64,000 nt of DNA from Poecilobothrus nobilitatus (taxonomy: Eukaryota > Arthropoda > Insecta > Diptera > Dolichopodidae). The notes beneath the pieces are model-generated. The model had not been told where the DNA came from. It made no database searches and saw only the letters and a program-made list of their open reading frames with translations. Both the position numbers and the translations under genes were made by a program. Each line of letters starts with the position of its first letter. Position 1 is the first letter of the stretch. Shown here one piece after another: positions 26,214-37,704 of this stretch. Where the stretch lies: NCBI GenBank assembly GCA_947095535.1, contig OX352772.1:43915445-43979444 (forward strand), written 5' to 3'.

Positions 26214-26324
26214 ATGAACTATCTAAATATAATAAAACACAAGCTGCTGCTGCTGTTGCTGCTGATTAGCGTGGCCTACTGTGTTATGTTAAATGTTAAT
26301 TTAATATGTATGAAAAAAAATTAA
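26214..26324 (+). CDS. 36-aa ORF with a signal-peptide-like start
   Basis: The ORF reads MNYLNIIKHK, then seven leucines, ISVAYC and a short tail (VMLNVNLICMKKN). This is the n-, h- and c-region pattern of a signal peptide, encoded by a CTG run. It may be a small secreted-peptide ORF or a first coding exon, though no convincing donor is seen. The same CTG/CAG run read on minus gives a short polyglutamine frame, so a chance trinucleotide repeat is a real alternative. Confidence 0.22.
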   Translation: MNYLNIIKHKLLLLLLLISVAYCVMLNVNLICMKKN

Positions 26325-26479
26325 AAAGTTCTTAACGTTGATAACAGAAAAATAGAAAAAAAAAAGCAAATGTAATACTACAAAGAAAAATAAAAAAGGA
26401 AAAGAAGAACAAAAAATGTTACTTTGATTGTTTTTAAATATTTTCGATTCGGTTCGAGTCGATTTCTTACATATCCGAA

Positions 26480-26635
26480 TACATCTGATATTTACCTACA
26501 TAACAGATAGAAAAAAAACTATTAAAATGTTATGTTATAAAAAGAAAGAAACATACATTTGATATTTAGGTACATAACAGATACAAAAAAAAAAGAAGTA
26601 TTAAAATGTTATGCTATGAAAAGAAAGAAAAAATA
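26480..26635 (+). repeat. Tandem duplication of about 73 bp
   Basis: 'gatatttacctacataacag' and 'attaaaatgttatgttat' recur as 'gatatttaggtacataacag' and 'attaaaatgttatgctat', followed by the start of a short family A fragment. Confidence 0.7.
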
Positions 26636-27142
26636 AGGCAGTGTATAAACCAAAGTTTTCAAAGGATCGCATTTTTAAGTAGAAATAAAGAACATTATAA
26701 AATTTTAATAATATTTTTATATAAATTTTGAATTTTCCTATGTAACGTTTTCTTAATTTTTTAAAAATTTTGCCACAATATAATAATACTGTAATACAAT
26801 GTAAAAACCAACTCGAACAAAAAAAAAATTTTGAACGTTCTATATTATAGGTATTAAATTTCTATTTCTTAAACAGACTGTATATATTTGCTGCTGTAAA
26901 TATTTAAAATTTAAAAAAAAAAAAAAATAAAAGAAGTACTAAATTTTTCAAAATTTTTTTACATAATATTATTAGTATTTGAATAAATTTACTAAAAATT
27001 AAATTGTTCATAAAACTGAGGAAACTTTCACAAAATCTACATTTTTTACTTATACCCGTCGTATGACGGACTTTTTTATTAGTATATAAAATAAAATAAA
27101 AAAAAAATTTTTTTTTCAAAAATTTTCAATTTTATATTAAAT

Positions 27143-27148
27143 TTTATT
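27143..27148 (-). terminator. AATAAA poly(A) signal overlapping the collagen-like stop codon
   Basis: The last codon and stop (CAA TAA) run into AA, so AATAAA spans the TAA stop at 27146-27144. Cleavage 10-30 nt further on would give a very short 3' UTR. A second near-match (AATATAAA) follows just downstream. Confidence 0.5.
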
Positions 27149-28901
27149 GATCGGTATTCCTTTTGACATAGCTCGGATATTCCTGATAATCTGTTTCATT
27201 TATTTCAGAAAATTCCAACTCTTTGCTATTTATTTCATTTTTTGAAAAATCTTTTGACAATAAAAAATTTAAATTGATTTATAGAAAAGATTATGAAATT
27301 ATTACTAATATTATACCTGTTGATTTTGCTGATCCATTAAAAACTACTATATTAATTATTCCTGGATTAATAAAGTAAATATTTTTAAAAATTTCTTGAA
27401 TTCCTTTCCTTCTTGGAAGTCCTGCTAATTGATATGTTTCATTTTCTTCTATTTTCTTGACTAAGTTTAAATTTTCATTTAGTTCTGGATATACACTATC
27501 ATCCTTATTTACAGGTAAACCGATAGTAATATCGTCTAACACAGTATCTTCAATATCTTTTTTATTTTTAGATAAACTGTTTAAATCAAATCTTGGAAAA
27601 CCTATTGAAGAAATCAAAATAATTAAAAAAAGAAAAACTTGAATTTTTTAAAATATTATACCTGTTAGTGTTGTCGGGTTGGCAAATAATGCTAAGTTTA
27701 TGATTTTTGAGTTAACAAAATAATTATTATTTAAAATGCCTTTTATCTTGTTCTCTTCTGTAAGTTCAAGTGTCTCATTATTTCTTTTATTCTCAGGTGA
27801 CTCTAGGTTTTCAGTTGCGGCTGAAAATTCAGCTACTGGATTGTAAATATTATTAAAAATTACTGGTAATTTGTTATGGATTGGAGGACCTAATAATTTT
27901 ATTATTTCGTTGTTTTTGTTGTTTTCAGATGAACTAAATTTTTCTGGTATTTGAGGAACGTCATCTAACATAGGTTTATAAATATTATTAAAAACTACTG
28001 GAGCCCCATTTTGTTCTGGTGAACCTGTCAATACTATTTTTCCACTATCCCCTTTCTTTCCTGGTGGTCCAGGATTTCCAGGCGGTCCTGGTTTTCCTTC
28101 TGGACCAGGAAATCCAATATCACCTTTATTTCCAGGCAAACCAGGTATTCCAGGAAATCCGGTATTCCCAAACTCGCCCATAATTCCTCGTGCTCCTGGA
28201 ATACCATCTTGCCCAGGAAGTCCAATAGTTCCCGGTAGTCCAATAGTTCCTGGTAGTCCGGGCATTCCATCTTTTCCAGGTAATCCAGTTTCACCTTTAC
28301 TCCCATTTAAGCCGGGGAAGCCATTCTCGCCCCTCATTCCGGGTAACCCAACATTTCCAGGATACCCTTTTTCGCCCTTTATGGCTTTAGTTACAAGTGA
28401 TCCAGAATTTCCAGGATATCCACGATCTCCCTTCATTCCGGGTAATCCAGCATATCCTGGATATCCACTATCACCCTTGTTTCCTTTAACTCCAAGTGAT
28501 CCAGTGTTTCCTAGATTTCCACGTTCTCCCTTTTTTCCATGTGGTCCACGTATTCCAGGTGGTCCAGGTGGTCCAGGGTCTCCTTCACTTCCTGGTAATC
28601 CGGGTAAACCATGTAATCCCCTATCTCCTCGCAATCCCTTCTTTCCAGGTGATCCTACTTTTCCAGGATATCCCAGCTCTCCTTTATCTCCCTTTATTCC
28701 AGGAATTCCAATATATCCATCTTCCCCTTTATCTCCTTTTAATAAATATTTATGGCAGATACAGTCAACTAATACTAAAAATTTTATATCGGGCACTAAA
28801 AAGAAATATTTTTTTGAATAATAAATCAAAACTATAAAACTATAAAACTAAAAAATCTTACTAAAAATAAATATTAGAAATAAATATAAAATTAGTTTCA
28901 T
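27144..28901 (-). CDS. Secreted collagen-like protein, four exons, about 521 aa
   Basis: Exons on minus: 28901-28862, 28795-27662, 27601-27317 and 27250-27144. The introns are 66, 60 and 66 nt, all GT..AG and all phase 1, so the frame stays open through every join. Exon 1 gives the hydrophobic start MKLILYLFLIFIF, a signal peptide. A Cys-Ile-Cys pair at residues 25-27 could form interchain disulfides. Residues 34-147 are 38 Gly-X-Y triplets, 148-153 (VTKAIK) break the pattern, and 154-267 are 38 more triplets rich in GLP, GPP, GDK and GEK. Residues 268-521 are acidic, Asn-rich and non-collagenous, with four NNIY-type repeats. Triplets with Pro in the Y position imply a prolyl-hydroxylated triple helix, presumably an extracellular trimer in matrix, cuticle, silk or secretion. 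I know no family with this C-terminal domain. It is not a fibrillar or type IV collagen: it has neither an NC1 domain nor a C-propeptide. The exon 4 acceptor (CAAAAG) is the weakest splice call; the rest is solid. Confidence 0.82.
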
Positions 28902-28949
28902 TTTGTAAAACAACATTCCAAACTAATATTAAATCATTTTAACGTCTTG

Positions 28950-28957
28950 TATTTATA
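28950..28957 (-). promoter_or_regulatory. TATA box of the collagen-like gene
   Basis: TATAAATA on minus lies 49 nt upstream of the ATG at 28901. Transcription would be expected near 28930-28925, leaving a 5' UTR of about 25-30 nt. A strong TATA box with a very short leader is common for highly expressed, tissue-restricted insect genes such as secretory or cuticle genes. That last step is inference. Confidence 0.55.
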
Positions 28958-28959
28958 CT

Positions 28960-30499
28960 GAAAATAAATTATTTAAATTTATATACATACATACATAGAT
29001 ATAAGTATATTTATATTTTTTTTTATCTGTTTAATAATGCGGAATATTATTGTTTTGAATTTCTTTTTCCTACATTTTCAAAAGAAATTTGTAAAATATG
29101 CTTATTACTTTCATTCAGTCCGTCTGCCGACTTTAAGAGGTGTTAGAGCTTAAAAATTGAAGGCATTTTGTGACACCTGTACAAATTTTATCAAAATAAA
29201 AATCAAAAATGAAAGCTTCAACATTATAATTTTACATGAGTTAATGGTTTTTCTCAATTGTATCCTTATACAATTGTATCTTTTTTCCTTAAAACTGTCT
29301 TTCTTTATATTATTTTAAAATTCTAAAAATAAAGTCAAAACATTTGGTGAAAATCACAGTAACTAAACTATTTGTACCTATTGTCTTTTGAAAAATGTGC
29401 CCCTTTAAAAACCATTGGTTTTCATTCTACCTTGATTTATAAAAAAACAAAATCATTAAAAGTATTGTCACTTGAACATAAAATGGTATCATTTATGTTC
29501 AAATAATAATTCAGTATGATAATTGGAATTTTCATCAGAAAGTACGTCCGAATTACTAAAAGATTAAAAAAAAAATAATTATTTCTTTTTACCGACCGCA
29601 TACTTGAGTGTATTATGTATTATAGCTTCACACCAAAAATTGTTACCCTAGATTTTTGCAAAAATGTATTGCTCCCGTGCGTAAAAATTTATAAAATTTT
29701 TTTAAAGTTCTTGCCCATCAACTGAATTTAATGAAATTTCATATTTAAAGTTTTAACGTAAATAGGATGGATTGATATGCTTTCGGAGCTATTCGGACAT
29801 CTGCAAGTAGTAGTTTACTAGTGTAATTTTTAAGTTTTATAAGTATATTTCGTAATAAGAAAATATTAAGGGTAAATGATTAAGGAAAGTTGTTACATTA
29901 GTAAAGAGCAACAACTTTCTCGTACAATATTTTTTGATCCGACCAACTTTAAGGTTTATTTATATACATAAATAACATATTTTCTCTAGGTCCAAATTTC
30001 ATACATATTAGATACAAGACGCCATATGACATGAATTACCGCTTAGTATTAAATGGTACTATAGAATTAAATTACAAAATAGTAAATATAATTTTAAATA
30101 TTATATTAATGCGTACATAGTATATTTATATTGTTATAAGTATATCGCCATACATTGCAATATTTCTTTAAAAATATTTCCATTCCATTCATAGAATAAT
30201 TTCTTATAAATACAATAAAATACATATATGTATGTAGATACGGCGCTATATAATATACATCTATACTCTTACAAGTATCATTCATTCATCAGTGACATAT
30301 ACGATATGTAAATAAACATGATGTTATATAAGTATGTATGTATACCAATATCATATAAATAAAAATTCTTGAAGCAACCGTTATGTTGTTTATTTATTTA
30401 CATTTTTTTGTACTACGCATTATATCTTCAACAATTTTAAATTATCGAGTAAAACAAAGTGCAAAAAATTCGTTAAAGAAATTTGTTAGAAAGTTTGAA
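28960..30499. other. Upstream region of the collagen-like gene
   Basis: Apart from the family A fragment this is AT-rich with CATA/TATG runs at 28980-29010 and 30200-30360. No further gene. Confidence 0.4.
29060..29450 (-). repeat. Family A dispersed repeat, partial copy
   Basis: On plus: 'ttcagtccgtctgccgactt' then 'acacctgtacaaatttt' and 'aaaaatgtgcccctttaaaa', the reverse of family A with its middle deleted. It starts about 130 bp upstream of the collagen-like promoter. Confidence 0.55.
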
Positions 30500-31430
30500 A
30501 AAATCAAGTAACACTTTCGTCAATTATAAAGTAACCCTATATTATTGAAAAAAATTGTCAACAGAAATAAAAGTATAATATTGAAGCTTTAACTTTTGTG
30601 TATTACTTCAAAAAAAATTTAACAGGTGCTCAAGTTACAAGTGTTTAAAAATAGGAAATTTTCAGTTTTTGACCCCTTACAGCTCCTAAACGGGGAGTGA
30701 TACAAAAAAAATTTCTAAAATGACTCATACTTATTTTCAAAGATCTAACTTCTGTCAAAATTTCAAATTTCCAACTTAAACCGTTTAGAAGATAGAAGGG
30801 TTAAAGGATTTTGCAAAATTTGAGTTTCGCATAACGGTAAATTAAGACACCGTATGCCACAAATATATATTTATTGTATATATACTTTTAAAGCTAATAA
30901 AAGTAGTAATCGTTTGTCGTTTTCAAAATACCTTATACAACTTGTGCTATAACAAGTTAAATATAGAGCTTTTTTGAACCTTTGTGGAGCTGTAGCTCCG
31001 TAACGGGTGGGTCTACAAAAAAAAGTTATTAAAAATAAAATTAATATTTTTGTGAGTTCTATTAACAGTTAAAATTTCATAGCTCTATTTCAAAAAAAAT
31101 GTAGGGATCTAAAAGTTAGGTGTTCGAGAGCTACTCTAAGGCTTGGTCCAAACTCAACCAAAAAAAATAGGGAACCTACAAATTACTCCCAGAATATTTT
31201 GTGTAAATTTCAAGATTCTAGCTTTCTTAGTTTTTGAGTTAGCGTGCTGACGGCTGAAATATGTACAACCCATAGTTCTAGAAATTATAAAATTCACCCA
31301 AATTATTTTAAAATACTAAAATATTAAAAAAATAATATTGTAAGCAAAGTGACAGGCTGTGAACATACTAACGGTTCGTACGGGTATCTAAGAGTTGACA
31401 AAGGCAACTGTATTCTTTCTCGTTTTCTTT
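30500..31430 (+). repeat. Family A copy joined to a family B right end
   Basis: 30500-31090 carries 'gctgtagctccgtaacgggt' and 'cgcataacggtaaatta' of family A. 31100-31430 carries 'cgtacgggtatctaagagtt' and the CTCGTTTT edge of family B. The same A/B association occurs near 22.2 kb. Confidence 0.55.
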
Positions 31431-32214
31431 ACAATTCAATTTAGTTTCGTGTGACTCGGCTAATTTGTTGAATCGCAACCGCAAATGAATTCCTTTTATA
31501 CAATATGTTTCTGGTAAAAAAAAATTGAGCCGCGATCGAAAATGTATACCTGTTTTCATCTAAAATAACGCGAGAATATAAAAAAAAAAACATGGTTACC
31601 TGAAGAATAAGATAAGCTTTTTTGGGCTGTTCATTTCACTAAAATTAGTTAAGTAGATTTTGATTATTACAGGATTTTCTTTGGAATCACAGAATTAAAT
31701 TCGAATATTTTAAGTTATTCAAATAGCATAACATTTTGATAATATTGAACTTGACTCTTTTGTTTTATCCATATATAGTCTCATCTATTAATATAGCGTT
31801 TGATGTAACTTCTGATATTCTAAAAGAAACGATAAATGTCACCGTAGTGTTGCTGTCAGCAAAAATATAGATTGATCTAAAGGTTAACGATAGAAGATCG
31901 ATGATTAAAATCAAATAGAAACTATATAAAACTATCTACTAGGACACTCGAATACAACAGATTGAAAGTAAATTATATTCACTTTTTGAAAAATTTATTA
32001 GATTTTAATATACACATGTATTGTCCTTTTCATTCAATTGAAAATATAAAATTTTTATTGCACATACAACTATTGCATTGCAACTATGTTTGAAAAGATA
32101 TATCAAAATAATATACGTATAGTATCTATAACAATTGTATCAATATATTGTTATATTTAACTTTCTTTATATTTTACAAACGTGAGGAATTTAAAAAAAA
32201 TATATATAAATTAT

Positions 32215-32680
32215 TTTGAACGAAACTCAAGTTCAAGTTGGAAAACTTCAACCAAATTTGCATAAGTTCCCAACTTACAAGTATAAAAAAACGAATTTTC
32301 AATTTCTTAACCCTAATAGCTCTTAAACAGGGGGAGTAAAAAATTTTATCTTATACTACACGCCTTCCTCCTTTTAAAATTTTAAGGTTATGAGTTAACT
32401 TTAAGAACAGTTTTCTCAGATACGACATAACCATAAGTATTGCTTAATGGTAAATTTAAATACTAATTGTAAAAAATTATACAATTTTTATATTTTCCTA
32501 TCATATGGCATTTTTGAATTGCAAAATATTAAGCAGAACTTAAAATATAATCATTTGAAAATAAGGCTTTTCCTAATTTTGGGGGCTATAATTCAGTAAT
32601 GGGTGGAGCTAAGCTATTCATGTTAAAAATTTTTTTATAAACCTCATTTTTAACGGTTTAAAAGTTTTAGAAGCAGAAGA
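32215..32680 (+). repeat. Family A dispersed repeat, copy next to the RT pseudogene
   Basis: 'taatagctcttaaacagggg', 'cttaatggtaaatttaaata' and 'ggctataattcagtaatggg' identify it; it ends where the RT fossil begins. Confidence 0.6.
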
Positions 32681-32689
32681 TTGATGGGC

Positions 32690-33900
32690 TAGAATACAGA
32701 TTGAAATTGACAGCAAAAGTTCTGAACAATCGAAATCATAGAAAATCTACTGATCTCGATGAAATTTCCGACACGCTTTTGAAAAATTCTGCTTTCTCAA
32801 TTTCGAAACCTTTACGCAACTTTTTCTATCTTTCATTTTCAACTGAAAAAAATCCTAGTCAATGGAAGGTTGCTAATGTGCGACCCTCGAACTAAACCTA
32901 TATAGCTAAGATTTCGATAATTTCTAAAGTTATGGAAAACATCATTAACTCTATGCTAAAGTAATAATATCTCGACAGTAGGTGTACCTTACATCGCCAA
33001 TATTGATTTAAAAGCATTAGATCCAGCACCATTCATAACTATCGTAAAAGTTCTGTTATAGTTCTTTATATTTTGAAAGTTTTTGATCAAGTAAGGTATG
33101 CAGCTCTTCTGAGTAAGTGTCAAGCTATTAGTCTTGGTACGATCTCCAACAATTCGATTGAAGACTTTTTTTCGAATCGTTGTATTGGAATTCTAGTAGA
33201 CGGTTATACGTCCGACAAATTCCAAATAAATGATGGCGTTCCAAAAGGATTCGTCCTTGCACCAACTCTCTCCTTGAATCGCAATATTTTCATCAACTTA
33301 TCTACGATCTCCTATCTTCAACGTTCAATCCAATTCAGAATTTTTCTGCCGACAGTATACTCTAGTGGCATCTTACAACTTTCGTAGAAAATCAAACGCC
33401 ACGCCGACCACTGTCACTTATCGAGAATATCTACCGTTGAATCGGTCAACCTCAATTGCTAATTTGGAAACTAATAATGCGGTTGAGTTCAATACAACCT
33501 TATACTAAATGCTGTCTCATATCATTCAAATTGCTAGATTTTAATCCAATTCTGAAGTTCCAGGGAGAAATCGTGTAACGGTCGGCAAGTCTAAGCATCT
33601 TAGGTATATGCATCTAAATCAAAAAATGTTTTTGAGTGATCATAATTTTTATATAACAAGGAGCGCTGCCAAATGTTTAGGTTTCCTCTTCCGATATAGA
33701 TCGTATTTTTCTTTCAAGGACCTCATCAATATCTATAAAGTATATATACGATCCAAAATGGAATACAACGCACACATATGGTCTGGCTTTTCATTTTCTT
33801 CTTTGTGTTATCTCGACGAACTCAAAATCGAGCTATTCGTCTTATTGCCGAAACTGTCGAGACTAATACTTTTACTTCTCTTGATATCGATTTCGTGAAG
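32690..33900 (+). pseudogene. Decayed CR1/Jockey-like reverse transcriptase
   Basis: Pieces in changing frames follow RT order. KSTDLDEISDTLLKN, then SQWKVANVRPSN (compare W-K-A-.-V-.-P), then ISIISKVMENIINS near 32905 correspond to the fingers. KVFDQV at about 33073 matches the SKAFD motif, and DGVPKGFVLAPTL near 33230 matches GVPQGSVLSPTLF. The YADD region is lost. KCLGFLFR and IRSKMEYNAHIWSG near 33680-33790 match the thumb/C-terminal region of CR1-group elements. Stops and shifts throughout show it is dead. It is unrelated to the intact LINE at 41-46 kb. Confidence 0.75.
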
Positions 33901-34624
33901 TAATCGATTTTTTTTTATATTATATAAATTAAAAATGTATGAAGCATAATTATTTAAATTAACAGAATCATACTATACCATATAAATCTGTATAAAAAAT
34001 AATTCAAAATAATGTAAGATAAATCGTTAACATTTTATGCTTTTAAAGTTTATTTTATTTAAAAAATTATTGAAAAATATAATATGAGCGTAAAATTAGA
34101 AATAACAAAATAATTAAATCAACTATCTAGATATTTATAATAATTATTTTCAATTTAAAAGTTTTATTTACATAAGATTTGATAATTTCAATTAAATAAT
34201 TAAATTAAATATAGTAAACAGAATCAAAATAAATTTATTTTGTTACATTATACAAATAACTGAGTTTAAAATCATGAATTTAAGGAAACAAAATATTTTT
34301 TTTAAATTTTTTTTTTTTTTTCTACAAAATTTCAATAATTAATTTGATTACCAAAATAAAAATAAGTTAAAATTTAAAATGAAATAATAGACTAACTATT
34401 AAATCTAAAATTTTAACTTCTATAAATGGCATTCATCGAATCAACAACTTTATTTCAGTAGAGTTAAGGTTCTATTGTTTAATATTTCTCGGAAAAATCT
34501 TATTCCATGAAATACGCTATGAAATTGTTATCCTAACATTAAATACCCATAATACCCAAATCTTATTTACAACCCATATTACGTTACAAATTCTTTTTTG
34601 TTGATTTACAATAATTTAATAATA

Positions 34625-36279
34625 CTAGAAAATCCCCTGTGCAATTGCACAATTTCTATAGATTCAAAAACATTTCCGTTATCATACTGACTCCCTTAAT
34701 AAACTACCTAAAAATTTCATTTTTACATCAGCACCATTAAAAAAACGTTGGAATCACTAACTTACTTGATGTAATAGAAAAAAAATATAAAACAAATCTA
34801 AACACATAAAAATAAAAATGTTAGGTAGCAGTTTATTAATTTTTTCTCGCCGTTTTTTCGTGGCGGTAATTTTTGACAGTTTTTAATCATTGAGAAAAAA
34901 TGGTCCAAGCTAAAAACACATTCAGGGTAAAAGCTCGTGCCGATATCTCAAGAATTGTTTGAAACACATGTATAAAGTGCACAATAAAAACCGGCGAAAA
35001 ACCAACCAACACCAACCGCTACGACATTTTTTTTGTTACATTTAAAACAATCCCAATAATCGAAATAATTTTAATATGTGTTAAAATTTTACTCTCTATT
35101 TTTCTTTAGTTTTAAAAAAAATTTTTATGCCGATGAAAAATAGTTGTTTTCGCCGTGAAATTACTTTAATTATCAAAACTACTTTCAAGTCTTTTGCGTT
35201 TATTTTTTTTTGCTTGAAAAAAATTTGCTGAATTTATTTTATTTAAATGTACTTTAGAAGAGGTCTTTGGTATATTTAATAAAAGATTCACGTCTCTGAT
35301 AATGAAATTTCATAAATTTTCGGGGGCTTTTTTTTTGTGACGGTCGTTTTCGACAGCATTTTAATTTAATGGTCTAATAATAAATTAGTACAAAATTATG
35401 AATCTATTATGAGAGAAGGCTTCTAAAATGATATTTTCTATGTTAGTTTTTTTTTTTTTTAAAGAAAAATATCCATTTTTATAATATTTGGTAAGTTCCA
35501 GACTTCTGTTATGAAATATGATTATTTAAGTCTGCCGAATTTTATATTAATAAAAAAATTTCGAATATTTTATGTTATACCAGTTATACCGAAAATTTAG
35601 CTTAAAAATCTAAATTTCAACCTAAATAAACAAAACTACTTTAAAGTCTGTTACGAAGCTTTTACCAGCTTTTATACTAATGAAAACAAAATCAAGAATA
35701 AAATCGGCCTATTATTTTTTCTTACAAATATGAGGCTTACTATAAACTTTGCTCTTTTCACCTTCAAGCGTTTTAATTTTATTAAGAGTACCTATTTTTA
35801 TTATTTTTTTCCAAAACAAAGATTGAAAACGCCAACAGAAGATTAATAATTTATTTTTAATTTACCGCTGCGACCAGTTCATAATGGACGTGGCGGTCAA
35901 ATTTAAAAATTAAAAATTTGCTGAATTTATTTTTATTGAAAATGTGTTTTTTAAGTATGTGTTCCTTTTTTGACTGTACTCACTTTTAATGAACGGTTTG
36001 TGTCTCTGATAATACTTCTAGTGGAAAATTTGGTCACTCGTAATAATATTTACTAAATTTATTTATATTTTTAATGAACGGTTTGTGTCTCTTGATAATA
36101 CTTTGAGTCAAAGATTTGTATCTCTGGTAATAAAATTTTAAATTATTAAATAAATATACAGAAATATCATCATTGCCAGTTTAGGTTACATTCAGTGTGA
36201 GTGTTTTATTATAGATATAAAATATATTTTTTTACATGTTGGCAAGGTCTCGCCAACATCTTGTGTATTATATTATAGA
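34625..36279 (-). mobile_element. Non-autonomous Helitron, 1655 bp
   Basis: On minus it starts with TC (TCTATAATATAATAC at 36279) and ends in CTAG at 34628-34625, followed by T. A perfect palindrome GTGCAATTGCAC sits 11 nt before CTAG, which is the Helitron 3' hairpin. A subterminal stem GTTGGC...GCCAAC lies near the 5' end. There is no Rep or helicase ORF, so it would need proteins from another copy. Internal sequence holds short tandem repeats of 'cggtttgtgtctctgataat' near 35990-36130. Confidence 0.75.
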
Positions 36280-36595
36280 CTAGAAAATCCCCTGTGCAAT
36301 TGCACAAATTCTATAGATTCAAAAACATTTACGTTATCATACTGACTCCCTTAATAAACTACCTAAAAATTTCATTTTTACATCAGCACCATTAAAAAAA
36401 ACGTTGAAATCACTTACTTACTTGTAATAGAAAAAAAACATAAAACAAATCTAAACACATAAAATTAAAAATGTTAGGTACACTTTATTAATTTATTCTC
36501 GCCGTTTTTTCGTGGCGATAATTTTTGACAGTTTTTTAATTATTGAGAAAAAATGGTCCAAGCTAAAAACACATTCAGGGTAAAAGTTCGTGTAA
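36280..36595 (-). mobile_element. Second Helitron 3' end joined head to tail to the first
   Basis: About 316 bp closely match 34625-34940, including the GTGCAATTGCAC hairpin and terminal CTAG (36283-36280). The CTAG abuts the TC start of the neighbouring copy with no host base between. Similarity stops after 'aaaagttcgtg' near 36595. The 5' end of this copy was not found: it is truncated, or its 5' part belongs to a different subfamily. Confidence 0.7.
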
Positions 36596-36839
36596 TTTCT
36601 ATAAATATTGTATATTCGATTTTTATTATAAAATTCCAAAAGATCAAATTTTCCAATATCGAGAAAATAGAAAATATTCAAAATAAAATTTTTAAATTAA
36701 TTAAATTATAATTAAGTGCAAAATGCTTTAAATTGATTGACGTGCAGCGAAAAGTAAAATTAAAAACTAAATTAACGTAAAATTGACCACTAAATTAATT
36801 AATTTATTATTGTAACAATATTTAATTTTTTTTTTTTTT

Positions 36840-36967
36840 TTTTGAATGTATTTCTCTGCCACATAAATGTGGACAGGAAATTACACAGCCTTTCGTGTTG
36901 AGGTGTGGCGGTACATGTCGTAAGGGGTAATAGAACCCACACTCCCTCGGTGTTTACATCATATTTT
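36840..36967 (-). mobile_element. SINE family 1 copy
   Basis: On minus: 'gagtgtgggttctattaccc', 'cttacgacatgtaccgcc', 'cgaaaggctgtgtaatttcc', 'cacatttatgtggcag'. The body is shared with 49440-49602, which extends further into the tRNA-like head. Confidence 0.65.
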
Positions 36968-37504
36968 AGACCCCTTTATTTAATTGTTATTTTGTCTGTT
37001 AATTTTTGAGAATATTAAAAAAATAAAAATTGTTTTATTAAATTTCCGTTTATCCATCGTTTCGTCGTTTGCTTAAAAACCTGATACACCATCTAAAATT
37101 GTAATAATGGAATTTTAATTATTTTCATCATTTTTAACCCCATAAACTTTAAACCTTACCTCATAAACTTTTACCTCATAAAAAAAATTAATATTGTGGA
37201 ACAAATCCTTTTATGCAACACAACCAATTTAAAATTGAGAAAGGTTCAAATGTTTTTATCTCAAATTCTGATTAATATTTTGTCAAACTAAAAATATAAA
37301 ACAACAAAATATTTTTTTTTCAACTTTTTAAATTAATATATCTAAAAAATTTATAATTTTTTGAAATTTAGTAGGTATATAAATTTATTGTTCTATGAAA
37401 TATTTTAAAATTTTACAAAATTTTTCTTTCACTGCGTATCTCTGAAACACTTGAGAAAGATTTTATGATAATAAAAATTATCTAATAAATAAGGAAGAAA
37501 TTCT

Positions 37505-37542
37505 GTTTGTTTGTTTGTTTGTTTGTTTGTTTGTTTGTTTGT
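37505..37542 (+). repeat. (GTTT)n microsatellite near the Helitron 5' end
   Basis: There are about nine and a half copies of GTTT, starting 24 nt inside the element. GTTT runs next to the 5' terminus are common in insect non-autonomous Helitrons. Confidence 0.85.
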
Positions 37543-37704
37543 GCCCTTTTCACGTAAAAACCACCAGTCCGATTGCAACCAAATTTTGCAGGAACGTTCC
37601 TACGACCCCGGAAAGTGTTATAGGCTATATCGCGTTTCGGTTCATTAACCCATTGCGGCCCGAGGGCCATTTAAAGCCGTTTCTTTTTTTCGTTGTCCTG
37701 ACTA

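Noticed and set aside
28381..28821. 146-aa and 113-aa plus-strand frames opposite the collagen gene
   Set aside because: They are the antisense shadow of the Gly-X-Y repeats, which gives Pro-rich frames.
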